Shown here one piece after another: positions 53,313 to 64,000 of a stretch of 64,000 bases of DNA. Origin of the DNA: Idiomarina sp. X4. GTDB taxonomy: Bacteria; Pseudomonadota; Gammaproteobacteria; Enterobacterales; Alteromonadaceae. The DNA is taken from contig NZ_CP025000.1 in NCBI RefSeq assembly GCF_002808045.1, positions 372,001 through 436,000 of the forward strand. The letters are read 5' to 3'. Numbering within the stretch: position 1 is the stretch's first letter; each line of letters opens with the position of its first letter. The translations under genes were made by a program, and so were the position numbers. The notes beneath the pieces were generated by a model. That model did no database searches. It was not told the origin of the DNA and worked only from the letters and a program-made list of their open reading frames with translations.

Positions 53313-53358
53313 AAAACTCCCTGGAAGCTTCTATTATCGGTCAGAAATAAGACTCTGA
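53313..53358 (-). promoter_or_regulatory. Leader of receptor 3: TTCCAGGGAGTTTT box plus upstream stem-loop
   Basis: Minus strand TTCCAGGGAGTTTT (53313-53326), then 14 nt upstream a weaker stem TCAGA / TCTGA (53341-53345 and 53354-53358) with an 8 nt loop. The box is identical to those of receptors 1 and 2; the stem is the weakest of the three. Confidence 0.5.
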
Positions 53359-53455
53359 CAGATCAAAATTTAGCAATTAGTTGACTTTATGTAAATAAAT
53401 TGTTTGTTTTGTGTTTATTTAATCTGAGGCGGTTGCTGTAATAACGTGAATAACG

Positions 53456-54097
53456 TTATAAAGAGGCTTTAAAGTCATTCATACTATTTAAAGACGTATT
53501 AGTTGAATATCCCTGCGCCAAAAACAACTCACCACATGCAATTGCATCGGTAAGTGCATGATGTGAGTGATAGTCAGGTAGTCCGTATCGCTTACGGCAT
53601 GCTGACAACGTAAGAGAGTCTTTTCGGACAGCCCCTTCCGCCTTCTCAAGCCGCTTTTTCTCAAAAGCTAACGTGTCAAATACAGCAAGCGGTTTCATAG
53701 GAATGCCATACGCTTTTTCGACTTGCTTCAAAAAACCCCAGTCCATTCCCTTGTGATGACAAACCATTACCGCATCATTGAGCGCACGACTCAGCATTGA
53801 AAAAGTTTGCTTTGGGTCTGAGCTATGTACGAAATCGTCTTTGGTTAATCCATGAATGGTTGGGCTCTGCCCTAAATCTATTTCCTGCCCATGCGAAAAA
53901 ACGTGGTACTGTGCATTACCGAGTTGTATCGCCGGTGGTTGTATACTGACCCAGGCAATTGACAATATGTCATGCTTAGTTGGGCTTAAGCCCGTACTTT
54001 CAATGTCCAAAGCAACATACCGAAGCTGCTGCCAGGGCTGTTTCAATTGCTGCCGACGGTCATACCAGTTTGCAAGTTGTTGTAACCAATTGGCCAT
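53456..54097 (-). CDS. DEDDh-type 3'-5' exonuclease (DnaQ-like)
   Basis: 213 aa. All active-site residues of the DnaQ fold are visible: Asp31 and Glu33 (ALDIESTGL), Asp119 (HHKGMDWGFL), His179 and Asp184 (HSHHALTDA). It is a stand-alone 3'-5' exonuclease, not a polymerase subunit by context. It starts inside the stop codon of the DUF294 protein gene (TAATG). It belongs to a cluster with a symporter that recurs in Vibrio and relatives; why an exonuclease is there is unclear. Confidence 0.88.
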   Translation of the reverse strand: MANWLQQLANWYDRRQQLKQPWQQLRYVALDIESTGLSPTKHDILSIAWVSIQPPAIQLGNAQYHVFSHGQEIDLGQSPTIHGLTKDDFVHSSDPKQTFSMLSRALNDAVMVCHHKGMDWGFLKQVEKAYGIPMKPLAVFDTLAFEKKRLEKAEGAVRKDSLTLSACRKRYGLPDYHSHHALTDAIACGELFLAQGYSTNTSLNSMNDFKASL

Positions 54098-55929
54098 TAA
54101 TAACCCTGCCTACTGAACTTCAATCCAACGCCTTGCTGTGCTTCTTTTATAATACGAAAAGCGCTTTTCAATTGTCGTCTTGAAAGCGTGCTCAGTTCAT
54201 CAGGATCAATCGCATTTTTAGGCTTATCCGTGCCCCACACTTTTAACTGGTGATTGAGTCTGAGCTGGGTCAGAAACTCCCACGCTTCCAACAATGACTG
54301 ATTGTCTTTTGAGTTTAGCAGCCGACTTTTTTGCAAGGCTTTTAAACGAGCTACGGTACCTGGAACTATCAACCCTTCTTTTAGTGAATAAATTCTCGCA
54401 ATATCGTTAATTAACGCAATGCCATAGCGCTTTATATCAATGGTGTCTTCACCGTCCGCATCTGAGGTCCGTAGTCGATTAAACAGACCTAAGGGTACCT
54501 GTATCTTATTCACTAAAATAGCGAGGTTTCCTAAGAACATATCGTTATTCGCTAACTTCGCTATTTCTTCTCTGTAAGTTTGATAAAAACGACCTTCCCC
54601 CATAACCGGTCGGCTATCGAAGAATATCTGGCAGTACATGAGCGCTTTGGGAGTGGGGCTCGTTATCCAACCATTAAACTTTTCCTTCCACTCATCGATA
54701 GTACCTCGGCACTCAGGGTTAGATGCCATAATATTGCCTGGGCATAAAGGAATACCGCACTCACCCAAGCCTTCACACACATATTCTCCTAAGCCAGCAA
54801 ACCACTCTTTTTGTGATTTTGAGAGACGATTACTCAGCAGTAGCCCGTTGTCCTGATCGGAACTTAACGTTTGATCTTCCCTTCCCTGAGATCCGAATGC
54901 CAGCCAGCTGTATGCCGCTGGTGCGGCGCCGTGCTCCTGCTCGTACAATTTGATCAATTGACGCGTCATACCATCTGTCACTGAAGCCATCAACCGACCT
55001 AATACCGAGGTTTGTTTTACTCGGTTTGCAAAGGTTTGCAGGTAGTCAGGTAACTTCGCAGCTTCTTCTATTAACTGCTTTTTGCTCGCCGCTTTTCGAA
55101 TCGCACTAATAAGAAAAACAGGATCACTACGCTGCTGACGTATTAGATCTGTGGCTGTTATCATTCCAACTGGCTGATTATTATCATTTATAACAGGAAG
55201 ATGATGAATATTGCTCGAGGTCATTACCGTCAAAGCATCCATTAACGAGCGATTTTCGTTTACTGACTCGGGCAATTGAGTCATAACCGCTGAAACTCTT
55301 ATGTCTAAAGGCAATCCCTCTGCAATAACACGGTTCCTTAAATCCCTATCCGTTAAAATCCCGACTAACTGGTTGTCATCGACGACTAAAACTGACGAAA
55401 TCCCGTTATTTGACATAAGTCTAGCAGCGTCTTGGACTGATGTTTCACTATCCAAACTAATTGGGTCTTTAGCAACGATGGAGCGAACAGTTTGTTGGCT
55501 CCAATCGGAATCAGAGGTCGCATTTGCTTTTCGTTCGGTTAGTAACCGCTGCCCATGGGCTTTAATAAAGTATTGTTCAAATTGCTTTGACACTTTTCGA
55601 AGACGATCGAACGCATGCTCAGGTAGTACGTACACAATGCCATCTTTTAACGTCTTTAGTTTGTTGGTGATCTCCCTCCCCGTAAGTAATGACGGGTAAC
55701 CAAACAAGTCCCCACTTTCTAGCCTCTCAATCAGCTCACCCTCTGAGGACCGTAAATCGAAAATGCCTGAGCGTACGATAAACAACGCTGGCCTCATTGA
55801 GTTCATGACATCATTGCAATTCTCTTCGTTTAAATACACCGACTGCAACTGAGAAATCACCCAACTCAAATGTTCCTTGTGCAGTTCATCGAAGGGCGGA
55901 CACTGTTTCAAAAAGTCAGATGCTTCCAT
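54097..55929 (-). CDS. cNMP-binding/CBS/DUF294 nucleotidyltransferase-like regulatory protein
   Basis: 610 aa soluble protein of three parts. Residues about 5-130 are a cyclic-nucleotide-binding-like domain (PALFIVRSGIFDLRSSEGELIERLESGDLFGYPSLLTG). Residues about 150-275 are two CBS repeats (DAARLMSNNGISSVLVVDDNQLVGILTDRDLRNRV and the parallel NIHHLPVINDNNQPVGMITATDLIR). From about 340 is DUF294, with the GlnD-like FGSQGREDQTLSSDQDNGLL motif and a C-terminal DUF294_C helical region. It probably senses nucleotides and controls the adjacent symporter; that is inference. Confidence 0.9.
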   Translation of the reverse strand: MEASDFLKQCPPFDELHKEHLSWVISQLQSVYLNEENCNDVMNSMRPALFIVRSGIFDLRSSEGELIERLESGDLFGYPSLLTGREITNKLKTLKDGIVYVLPEHAFDRLRKVSKQFEQYFIKAHGQRLLTERKANATSDSDWSQQTVRSIVAKDPISLDSETSVQDAARLMSNNGISSVLVVDDNQLVGILTDRDLRNRVIAEGLPLDIRVSAVMTQLPESVNENRSLMDALTVMTSSNIHHLPVINDNNQPVGMITATDLIRQQRSDPVFLISAIRKAASKKQLIEEAAKLPDYLQTFANRVKQTSVLGRLMASVTDGMTRQLIKLYEQEHGAAPAAYSWLAFGSQGREDQTLSSDQDNGLLLSNRLSKSQKEWFAGLGEYVCEGLGECGIPLCPGNIMASNPECRGTIDEWKEKFNGWITSPTPKALMYCQIFFDSRPVMGEGRFYQTYREEIAKLANNDMFLGNLAILVNKIQVPLGLFNRLRTSDADGEDTIDIKRYGIALINDIARIYSLKEGLIVPGTVARLKALQKSRLLNSKDNQSLLEAWEFLTQLRLNHQLKVWGTDKPKNAIDPDELSTLSRRQLKSAFRIIKEAQQGVGLKFSRQGY

Positions 55930-55956
55930 AATATGAAACCTCTGTTTGCATTAAAA

Positions 55957-55982
55957 AAAGCCCAGCTCGAAGGCTGGGCTTG
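55957..55982 (-). terminator. Hairpin after the symporter gene
   Basis: Perfect 9 bp stem AAGCCCAGC / GCTGGGCTT with a 6 nt loop, followed by T on the minus strand. It lies between the symporter stop and the DUF294 gene start, so the two may be separate units or partially coupled. Confidence 0.78.
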
Positions 55983-55997
55983 TTTAGTCAAAAGCAA

Positions 55998-57713
55998 TTA
56001 ATGCGACTGAGCTTCACCGGATCCTTTCGGATACCGTATTGACTCCACCATCTCCTGAATGTCTTCAGGCGCGTCACCTGTTGCTTTGTGTACGATTGTT
56101 GCAACTATAAAGTTGATAATCATACCCAGAGTACCTATGCCTTCTGGCGAGATACCGAACAGCCAGTATTCAGGCGTATTCAGTTCTGGCGATACAAACT
56201 TAAAGAATACAATGTAGCAGAAGGTAAATAGAATACCTACAACCATACCCGCAACGGCACCTTGACGGTTCATACGTTTATGGAAGATACCCAGAATAAT
56301 CGCAGGGAAGAAGCTTGCTGCGGCTAAGCCAAATGCAAAGGCGACCACCTGCGCCACAAAGCCGGGCGGGTAAATACCAAAGTAAACCGAGATAATAATC
56401 GCTGTTGCAGCCGCAACCCTCGCATAGAGGAGCTCTTTCTTATCAGTGATATTTGGCATTAAGTTTCGTTTCAGTAAATCATGAGAAACCGATGTCGATA
56501 TCACCAATAGCAAGCCCGCGGAAGTTGATAGTGCGGCGGCTACACCACCAGCAGCGACAAGAGCAACAACCCAAGCTGGCAAGTCAGCAATTTCCGGATT
56601 TGCCAAGACCATGATGTCACGGTCAATGGTCATCTCGTTGCGTTCATCACCCGAGTAAAACATTTTTCCATCTTCGTTCTTATCTTCCCAGGTAATTAGG
56701 CCTGTTTTCTCCCAGTTCTTAACCCAACTTGGTGCGTTTTCATATTCAACACCTTGTAATTCGGGCCCGTTAACCGTATTAATCAAGTTCACTTTAGCGA
56801 AAGAAGCTATAGCTGGTGCTGTTAAATACACGACAGAAATAAACGTCAGCGCCCAGAATGCTGAGCGACGTGCATCACGTACTTTTGGTACAGTGAAAAA
56901 ACGCACAATAACGTGTGGTAGACCAGCTGTACCAACCATTAGCGCTGCCGTAATAAAGAACACGTCTATTTTACTACGCACACCTTCGGTATATGCAGCA
57001 AAGCCGAGCTCCTGTGAAAGCCCATCAAGCCTTTCTAACAAGTAACTCCCCTCACCAGGAACCCCCTGTGCAATTGTTGCCCCAAAGCCAGTCTGTGGTA
57101 AGAAATGATCGGTCATTAATAGTGAAATGAATACTGCAGGTACGACGTAAGCGAACATCAATACAACGTATTGCGCAACCTGCGTATAGGTAATACCTTT
57201 CATTCCGCCCAGAACCGTATAGAAAAATACGATGACTGCGCCAATAATAACACCGGTTGCAATGTCGACTTCTAAGAAGCGTGAAAATACGACACCAACG
57301 CCACGCATCTGACCTGCAATGTACGTAAAGCAGATAAGAATGGCGCACAGCACTGCTATAGTGCGTGCCGTTTGTGAATAATAACGGTCACCGATAAAGT
57401 CCGGTACAGTAAACTTACCAAACTTTCGTAGGTACGGTGCAAGACACATCGCCAGCAATACATAACCACCAGTCCAACCCATTAGGTAAACTGAACCATC
57501 ATAACCAGCGAAAGCTACAATACCCGCCATTGAGATGAACGACGCTGCTGACATCCAGTCAGCCGCTGTTGCCATACCATTAGCAACGGGATGTACACCG
57601 CCACTTGCAACATAGAAATCGTTTGTTGATCCGGCACGAGACCAAATTGCGATACCGATATATAACGCGAAGGTCAGGCCGACTATAATAAATGTTAGCG
57701 TTTGAATATCCAT
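55998..57713 (-). CDS. Sodium:solute symporter, acetate-permease-like (VC_2705 type)
   Basis: 571 aa SSS-family symporter with about 13 hydrophobic helices. It starts IQTLTFIIVGLTFALYIGIAIWSRAGSTNDFYVASGGVHPVANGMATAADWMSAASFI (ADWMSAASFISMAG is strongly conserved in ActP relatives) and has GTAGLPHVIVRFFTVP. A soluble loop with KNEDGKMFYSGDERNEM (about residues 340-360) is unlike E. coli ActP. It is the large subunit with the DUF4212 protein 6 bp upstream, so transport of acetate or another small monocarboxylate is the best guess. Confidence 0.9.
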   Translation of the reverse strand: MDIQTLTFIIVGLTFALYIGIAIWSRAGSTNDFYVASGGVHPVANGMATAADWMSAASFISMAGIVAFAGYDGSVYLMGWTGGYVLLAMCLAPYLRKFGKFTVPDFIGDRYYSQTARTIAVLCAILICFTYIAGQMRGVGVVFSRFLEVDIATGVIIGAVIVFFYTVLGGMKGITYTQVAQYVVLMFAYVVPAVFISLLMTDHFLPQTGFGATIAQGVPGEGSYLLERLDGLSQELGFAAYTEGVRSKIDVFFITAALMVGTAGLPHVIVRFFTVPKVRDARRSAFWALTFISVVYLTAPAIASFAKVNLINTVNGPELQGVEYENAPSWVKNWEKTGLITWEDKNEDGKMFYSGDERNEMTIDRDIMVLANPEIADLPAWVVALVAAGGVAAALSTSAGLLLVISTSVSHDLLKRNLMPNITDKKELLYARVAAATAIIISVYFGIYPPGFVAQVVAFAFGLAAASFFPAIILGIFHKRMNRQGAVAGMVVGILFTFCYIVFFKFVSPELNTPEYWLFGISPEGIGTLGMIINFIVATIVHKATGDAPEDIQEMVESIRYPKGSGEAQSH

Positions 57714-57719
57714 AGCGCA

Positions 57720-57986
57720 TTAGTCCTCATGAACGGCGTATTTGTTATCGAGTTTTGCCATGCCTTTCATATAAATAAAGATAAGCACGATGAAGGTAAG
57801 AATGGAGCCCTGCTGAGCAAACCAAAATCCAAGCTTAAAGCCGAAAAAGGTTATCTCGTTGAGTACATCCACCAATATGATTCCAAAGCCATAAGAAACG
57901 ATAAACCAGACCACTAACAGCTTTAACATTAGGCCTAAGTTTTCTTTCCAGTACGCTTTGGCATGATCTTCACTTTCAAATGCCAT
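57720..57986 (-). CDS. DUF4212 small subunit of the sodium:solute symporter
   Basis: 88 aa with two hydrophobic helices (LMLKLLVVWFIVSYGFGIILV and GSILTFIVLIFIYMKGMA), as expected for the small subunit that accompanies VC_2705-type symporters. The N-terminus is AKAYWKENL. The strong GGAGGGG is 8 nt before the ATG. It is the first gene of the symporter operon, facing the rRNA operon terminator. I see no near-consensus promoter in 57987-58078. Confidence 0.87.
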   Translation of the reverse strand: MAFESEDHAKAYWKENLGLMLKLLVVWFIVSYGFGIILVDVLNEITFFGFKLGFWFAQQGSILTFIVLIFIYMKGMAKLDNKYAVHED

Positions 57987-58078
57987 AAACGTCCCCTCCA
58001 GTTGTTCAAATTAATATTGTTATTGGGTCGCTAACAAATGTAGGAGGGTTTGTTAATATAGGGAATTGGACTTTGGTC

Positions 58079-58095
58079 GTAGCCTGAAATTTAGG
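58079..58095. repeat. Degenerate palindromic repeat (GTAGCCTG family), copy 4
   Basis: GTAGCCTGA followed by AATTTAGGC, a half-length version of the family, just beyond the rRNA operon terminator. Short, so uncertain. Confidence 0.4.
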
Positions 58096-58103
58096 CATAA
58101 AAA

Positions 58104-58128
58104 AACCCCAGCCGGTTTGGCTGGGGTT
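58104..58128 (-). terminator. rRNA operon terminator
   Basis: Stem AACCCCAGCC / GGCTGGGGTT with a 5 nt loop and a T-run on the minus strand, 12 bp beyond the 5S 3' end. Confidence 0.9.
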
Positions 58129-58139
58129 ATTTATTTGAA

Positions 58140-58257
58140 GTCTGGCGGTGACCTACTCTCACATGGGGAGACCCCACACTACCATCGGCGCTGGTGTGTT
58201 TCACTTCTGAGTTCGGGATGGATTCAGGTGGTGCCACACCGCTATGGCCGCCAGACA
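58140..58257 (-). rRNA. rrf: 5S ribosomal RNA
   Basis: About 117 nt. Ends GTCTGGCGG and CCGCCAGAC pair as the terminal helix, and the conserved loop region CCATCCCGAACTCAG is present. It is the last gene of the operon. Exact ends may differ by one or two bases. Confidence 0.96.
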
Positions 58258-58325
58258 TAAACTGTCACAACATAAAAAACTGATTGGCTTTAAGTAACGC
58301 CACTCTCTTTGAATTTAATATCTCA

Positions 58326-58349
58326 CCTGACGTCATAACGTCAGGCTAC
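58326..58349. repeat. Intergenic palindromic repeat (GTAGCCTG family), copy 5
   Basis: CCTGACGT-CATA-ACGTCAGG hairpin followed by CTAC, in the 23S-5S spacer. Same architecture as copies 1 and 2; the sequence ATCTCAC preceding it also occurs within copy 2. Confidence 0.65.
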
Positions 58350-58404
58350 CGCTTAGCAGAGTCGCTCGCTTGTGCGTAACGTCTCAAACATCTTCGGTGT
58401 TGTA

Positions 58405-61287
<2,883 letters not shown>

Positions 61288-61424
61288 ATACAACCCGAAG
61301 GTGTCTGGAATACAATGACCAAGATTGTTTGTTCTCGCTGTACACAAGTTCGATACGCCTCTACCTTACGGTTTGTTCAAGTAGAGTGGCATTTCTTACT
61401 TTATTTACAATCAGCTTTCCATGT

Positions 61425-61435
61425 TGTTAAAGAGC
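61425..61435 (-). promoter_or_regulatory. boxA antitermination element before 23S
   Basis: Minus strand GCTCTTTAACA in the spacer between tRNA-Ala and 23S, matching the E. coli boxA core TGCTCTTTAACA. It is expected to bind Nus factors. Confidence 0.75.
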
Positions 61436-61508
61436 GTGTAACACTAAGTTACCGGTAAATACTCTTAATCAAGAGCACTTAACGCTAACGGTTACTTTAG
61501 AGAAGAAG

Positions 61509-61584
61509 TGGTGGAGCCAAGCGGGATCGAACCGCTGACCTCCTGCGTGCAAGGCAGGCGCTCTCCCAGCTGAGCTATGGCCCC
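61509..61584 (-). tRNA. tRNA-Ala (anticodon UGC)
   Basis: 76 nt with full cloverleaf: acceptor GGGGCCA / TGGCTCC, anticodon loop CTTGCAC (UGC), and an encoded 3' CCA. It lies in the 16S-23S spacer, downstream of tRNA-Ile, the common pair. Confidence 0.97.
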
Positions 61585-61700
61585 AATCATGGGCGTTTCG
61601 ACCACCCCCGATAAGGGGATTTCAAGCGAGGGCAAGGCGGAAGCCGGGGAAGTGTACACCAGTACACGACTCGGATTCCAACGCAACCATCGCGCAGAAA
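61585..61700. other. 116 bp spacer between tRNA-Ile and tRNA-Ala with two inverted repeats
   Basis: Between the two tRNA genes lie a hairpin CCCC-GATAA-GGGG and a palindrome GTGTAC-ACCA-GTACAC. The rest, GC-rich and without open frames of interest, is not explained by processing signals I recognise. It may carry RNase processing stems. The whole spacer is longer than in the E. coli rrn spacers I recall. Confidence 0.5.
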
Positions 61701-61777
<77 letters not shown>

Positions 61778-61842
61778 AGTTTCTTCTCTTTTAATATCAA
61801 GCCTGCAAACTGTGTGAGCACTCACGTCCGTTCGCAATAATG

Positions 61843-63384
<1,542 letters not shown>

Positions 63385-63524
63385 AAAGTAGTTCAATCAA
63401 CTCAATGAATTACGCGTTTTGCTACTTAATGTAGCTGAACACTCATTCAAAAGTTGCAATACATATTTCTGTTTTGCGTAACTTCTGCAAGTGCCCACAC
63501 AGTTTGCTTGGCTTGATATAATTT

Positions 63525-63534
63525 TTAAAGAGCG
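63525..63534 (-). promoter_or_regulatory. boxA in the 16S leader
   Basis: Minus strand CGCTCTTTAA, about 140 nt before mature 16S. It is the antitermination site expected between P2 and 16S. The rest of 63385-63524 is leader without a gene. Confidence 0.7.
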
Positions 63535-63560
63535 TTGCTTCTTACGAAGCAGGGAGGCGT

Positions 63561-63588
63561 ATTCTACACTTCCCGATGATTTCGTCAA
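63561..63588 (-). promoter_or_regulatory. rRNA operon promoter P2
   Basis: Minus strand TTGACG (63588-63583), 16 bp, TAGAAT (63566-63561). A GC-rich discriminator (ACGCCTCCC) follows, typical of stringently controlled rRNA promoters. Confidence 0.82.
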
Positions 63589-63673
63589 CCTCTTTTTCAG
63601 GACTTTTTGCCCGGCTGACTCAACCGCCGTTGTTCGACTCAACTCAGCGAGTATCTCGTGACAACGGCGGCGA

Positions 63674-63701
63674 ATTATAGAGATCTTTTGAGGCCTTTCA
63701 A
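63674..63701 (-). promoter_or_regulatory. rRNA operon promoter P1
   Basis: Minus strand TTGAAA (63701-63696), 16 bp, perfect TATAAT (63679-63674), then discriminator TCGCCGCCG. Upstream is an A/T-rich tract (runs of T and A at 63703-63720) that could be an UP element. P1 and P2 are about 110 bp apart, the usual tandem layout. No gene lies in 63385-63754. Confidence 0.8.
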
Positions 63702-63754
63702 GATCTTTTTTGGAAAAAATGATCGTTCGGTCAGATCGTAATCAATTTGATGAT

Positions 63755-64000
63755 TTAATCGTCCTTTTTCTCTTCTTTTGAGGCTTTCTTATCTTTATCC
63801 CCGTCCTGGTTAAAGTCGGCGTCATCATCGTCGTCATCACCGACAACGTGCTCTAACTTCAGTTTTTTCACGTTTTTAATCGTGAATATCGGCCCTGACA
63901 AAGCGTAAAGGAAGAAGATAGAGAAGAGCACTAATGAAGGTTGTGTTGCAACCACGACAAAAGCCAACACAATGACAAGTATCACTAAGAAAGACACCTT
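63755..64000 (-). CDS. pssA: CDP-diacylglycerol-serine O-phosphatidyltransferase-like protein (C-terminal part)
   Basis: 82 codons including stop are visible; the gene enters from beyond the window edge, and the in-frame GTG at 63997 is an internal codon. The visible part is two hydrophobic helices (FLVILVIVLAFVVVATQPSL, VLFSIFFLYALSGPIFTI), resembling the C-terminal helices of Pseudomonas-type PssA, with the motif LFxLFFLYALSGP. It ends in a charged tail with six consecutive Asp and a Lys/Glu-rich end. PssA makes phosphatidylserine for PE synthesis; the active-site motif is outside the window, so this is by resemblance only. Confidence 0.6.
   Translation of the reverse strand, partial: KVSFLVILVIVLAFVVVATQPSLVLFSIFFLYALSGPIFTIKNVKKLKLEHVVGDDDDDDADFNQDGDKDKKASKEEKKDD

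Noticed and set aside
55957..55982. Treating the symporter and DUF294 genes as one certain operon
   Set aside because: The hairpin between them has terminator features on the minus strand side, so cotranscription cannot be claimed from sequence alone.

Overview
The window reads as ordinary chromosome of a marine, motile gammaproteobacterium. The best fit is an Alteromonadales/Idiomarinaceae bacterium such as Idiomarina. This is an inference from the polar-flagellum gene order with flgP, flgT and FlgO-type genes, the many TonB-dependent receptors, the rRNA operon layout and the moderate GC content; no database search was run.

Layout. 1-794: start of flhA (minus strand). 952-2424: four small minor-prepilin genes in the order and size range of E. 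coli ppdA-ppdB-ygdB-ppdC. 2453-2825: an orphan HTH antitoxin overlapping an 18-codon toxin remnant. 2838-10204: the conserved housekeeping block murJ-ribF-ileS-lspA-fkpB-ispH (minus), with a HepT/MntA toxin-antitoxin pair between murJ and the divergent rpsT. 11413-32095: a flagellar and chemotaxis block. On the minus strand this holds a fliT-position gene, fliS, fliD, flaG, fliC, flgL, flgK, flgJIHGF, flgEDCB, cheR and cheV; on the plus strand it holds flgA, flgMN, flgP and flgT. Sigma54-like sites (TGGCACG-N4-YTGC) precede flgB, flgF and flgT, and a weaker one precedes flhA. Sigma28-like sites (TAAA-N15-GCCGATAA type) precede fliC, flgKL, flgMN and, less perfectly, flaG-fliDS. This gives the usual order of rod, hook and basal body first and filament, junction and anti-sigma factor later.

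32137-41484: tRNA-Arg(CCU), then a tightly packed minus-strand operon of seven genes: a TonB siderophore-type receptor, a TVP38/MerA-like fusion, ynjB-ynjC-ynjD ABC transporter genes, a ynjF-like CDP-alcohol phosphatidyltransferase and a sterol-desaturase-family hydroxylase. It combines outer-membrane uptake, inner-membrane import, redox and lipid enzymes, its substrate is unknown, and it is the best candidate here for an uncharacterised system. 41637-43599: a DUF1499 protein and a pair of FlgO-domain genes with their own sigma28-like promoter, about 10 kb from the flagellar block.

43701-53307: three TonB-dependent receptors, two of them close paralogues on either side of a methyltransferase. 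All three share a 5' leader (TTCCAGGGAGTTTT) with a stem-loop a fixed 14-15 nt upstream. 53456-57986: a cluster of a Na+/solute symporter with its DUF4212 small subunit, a cNMP/CBS/DUF294 protein and a DEDDh exonuclease. 58140-63384: a complete rRNA operon (16S, tRNA-Ile, tRNA-Ala, 23S, 5S; minus strand) with P1/P2 promoters and boxA. The window ends in the 3' part of a pssA-like gene.

A small palindromic repeat family (GTAGCCTG...CAGG) recurs between genes. I see no prophage, insertion sequence, CRISPR array or recognisable defence island.
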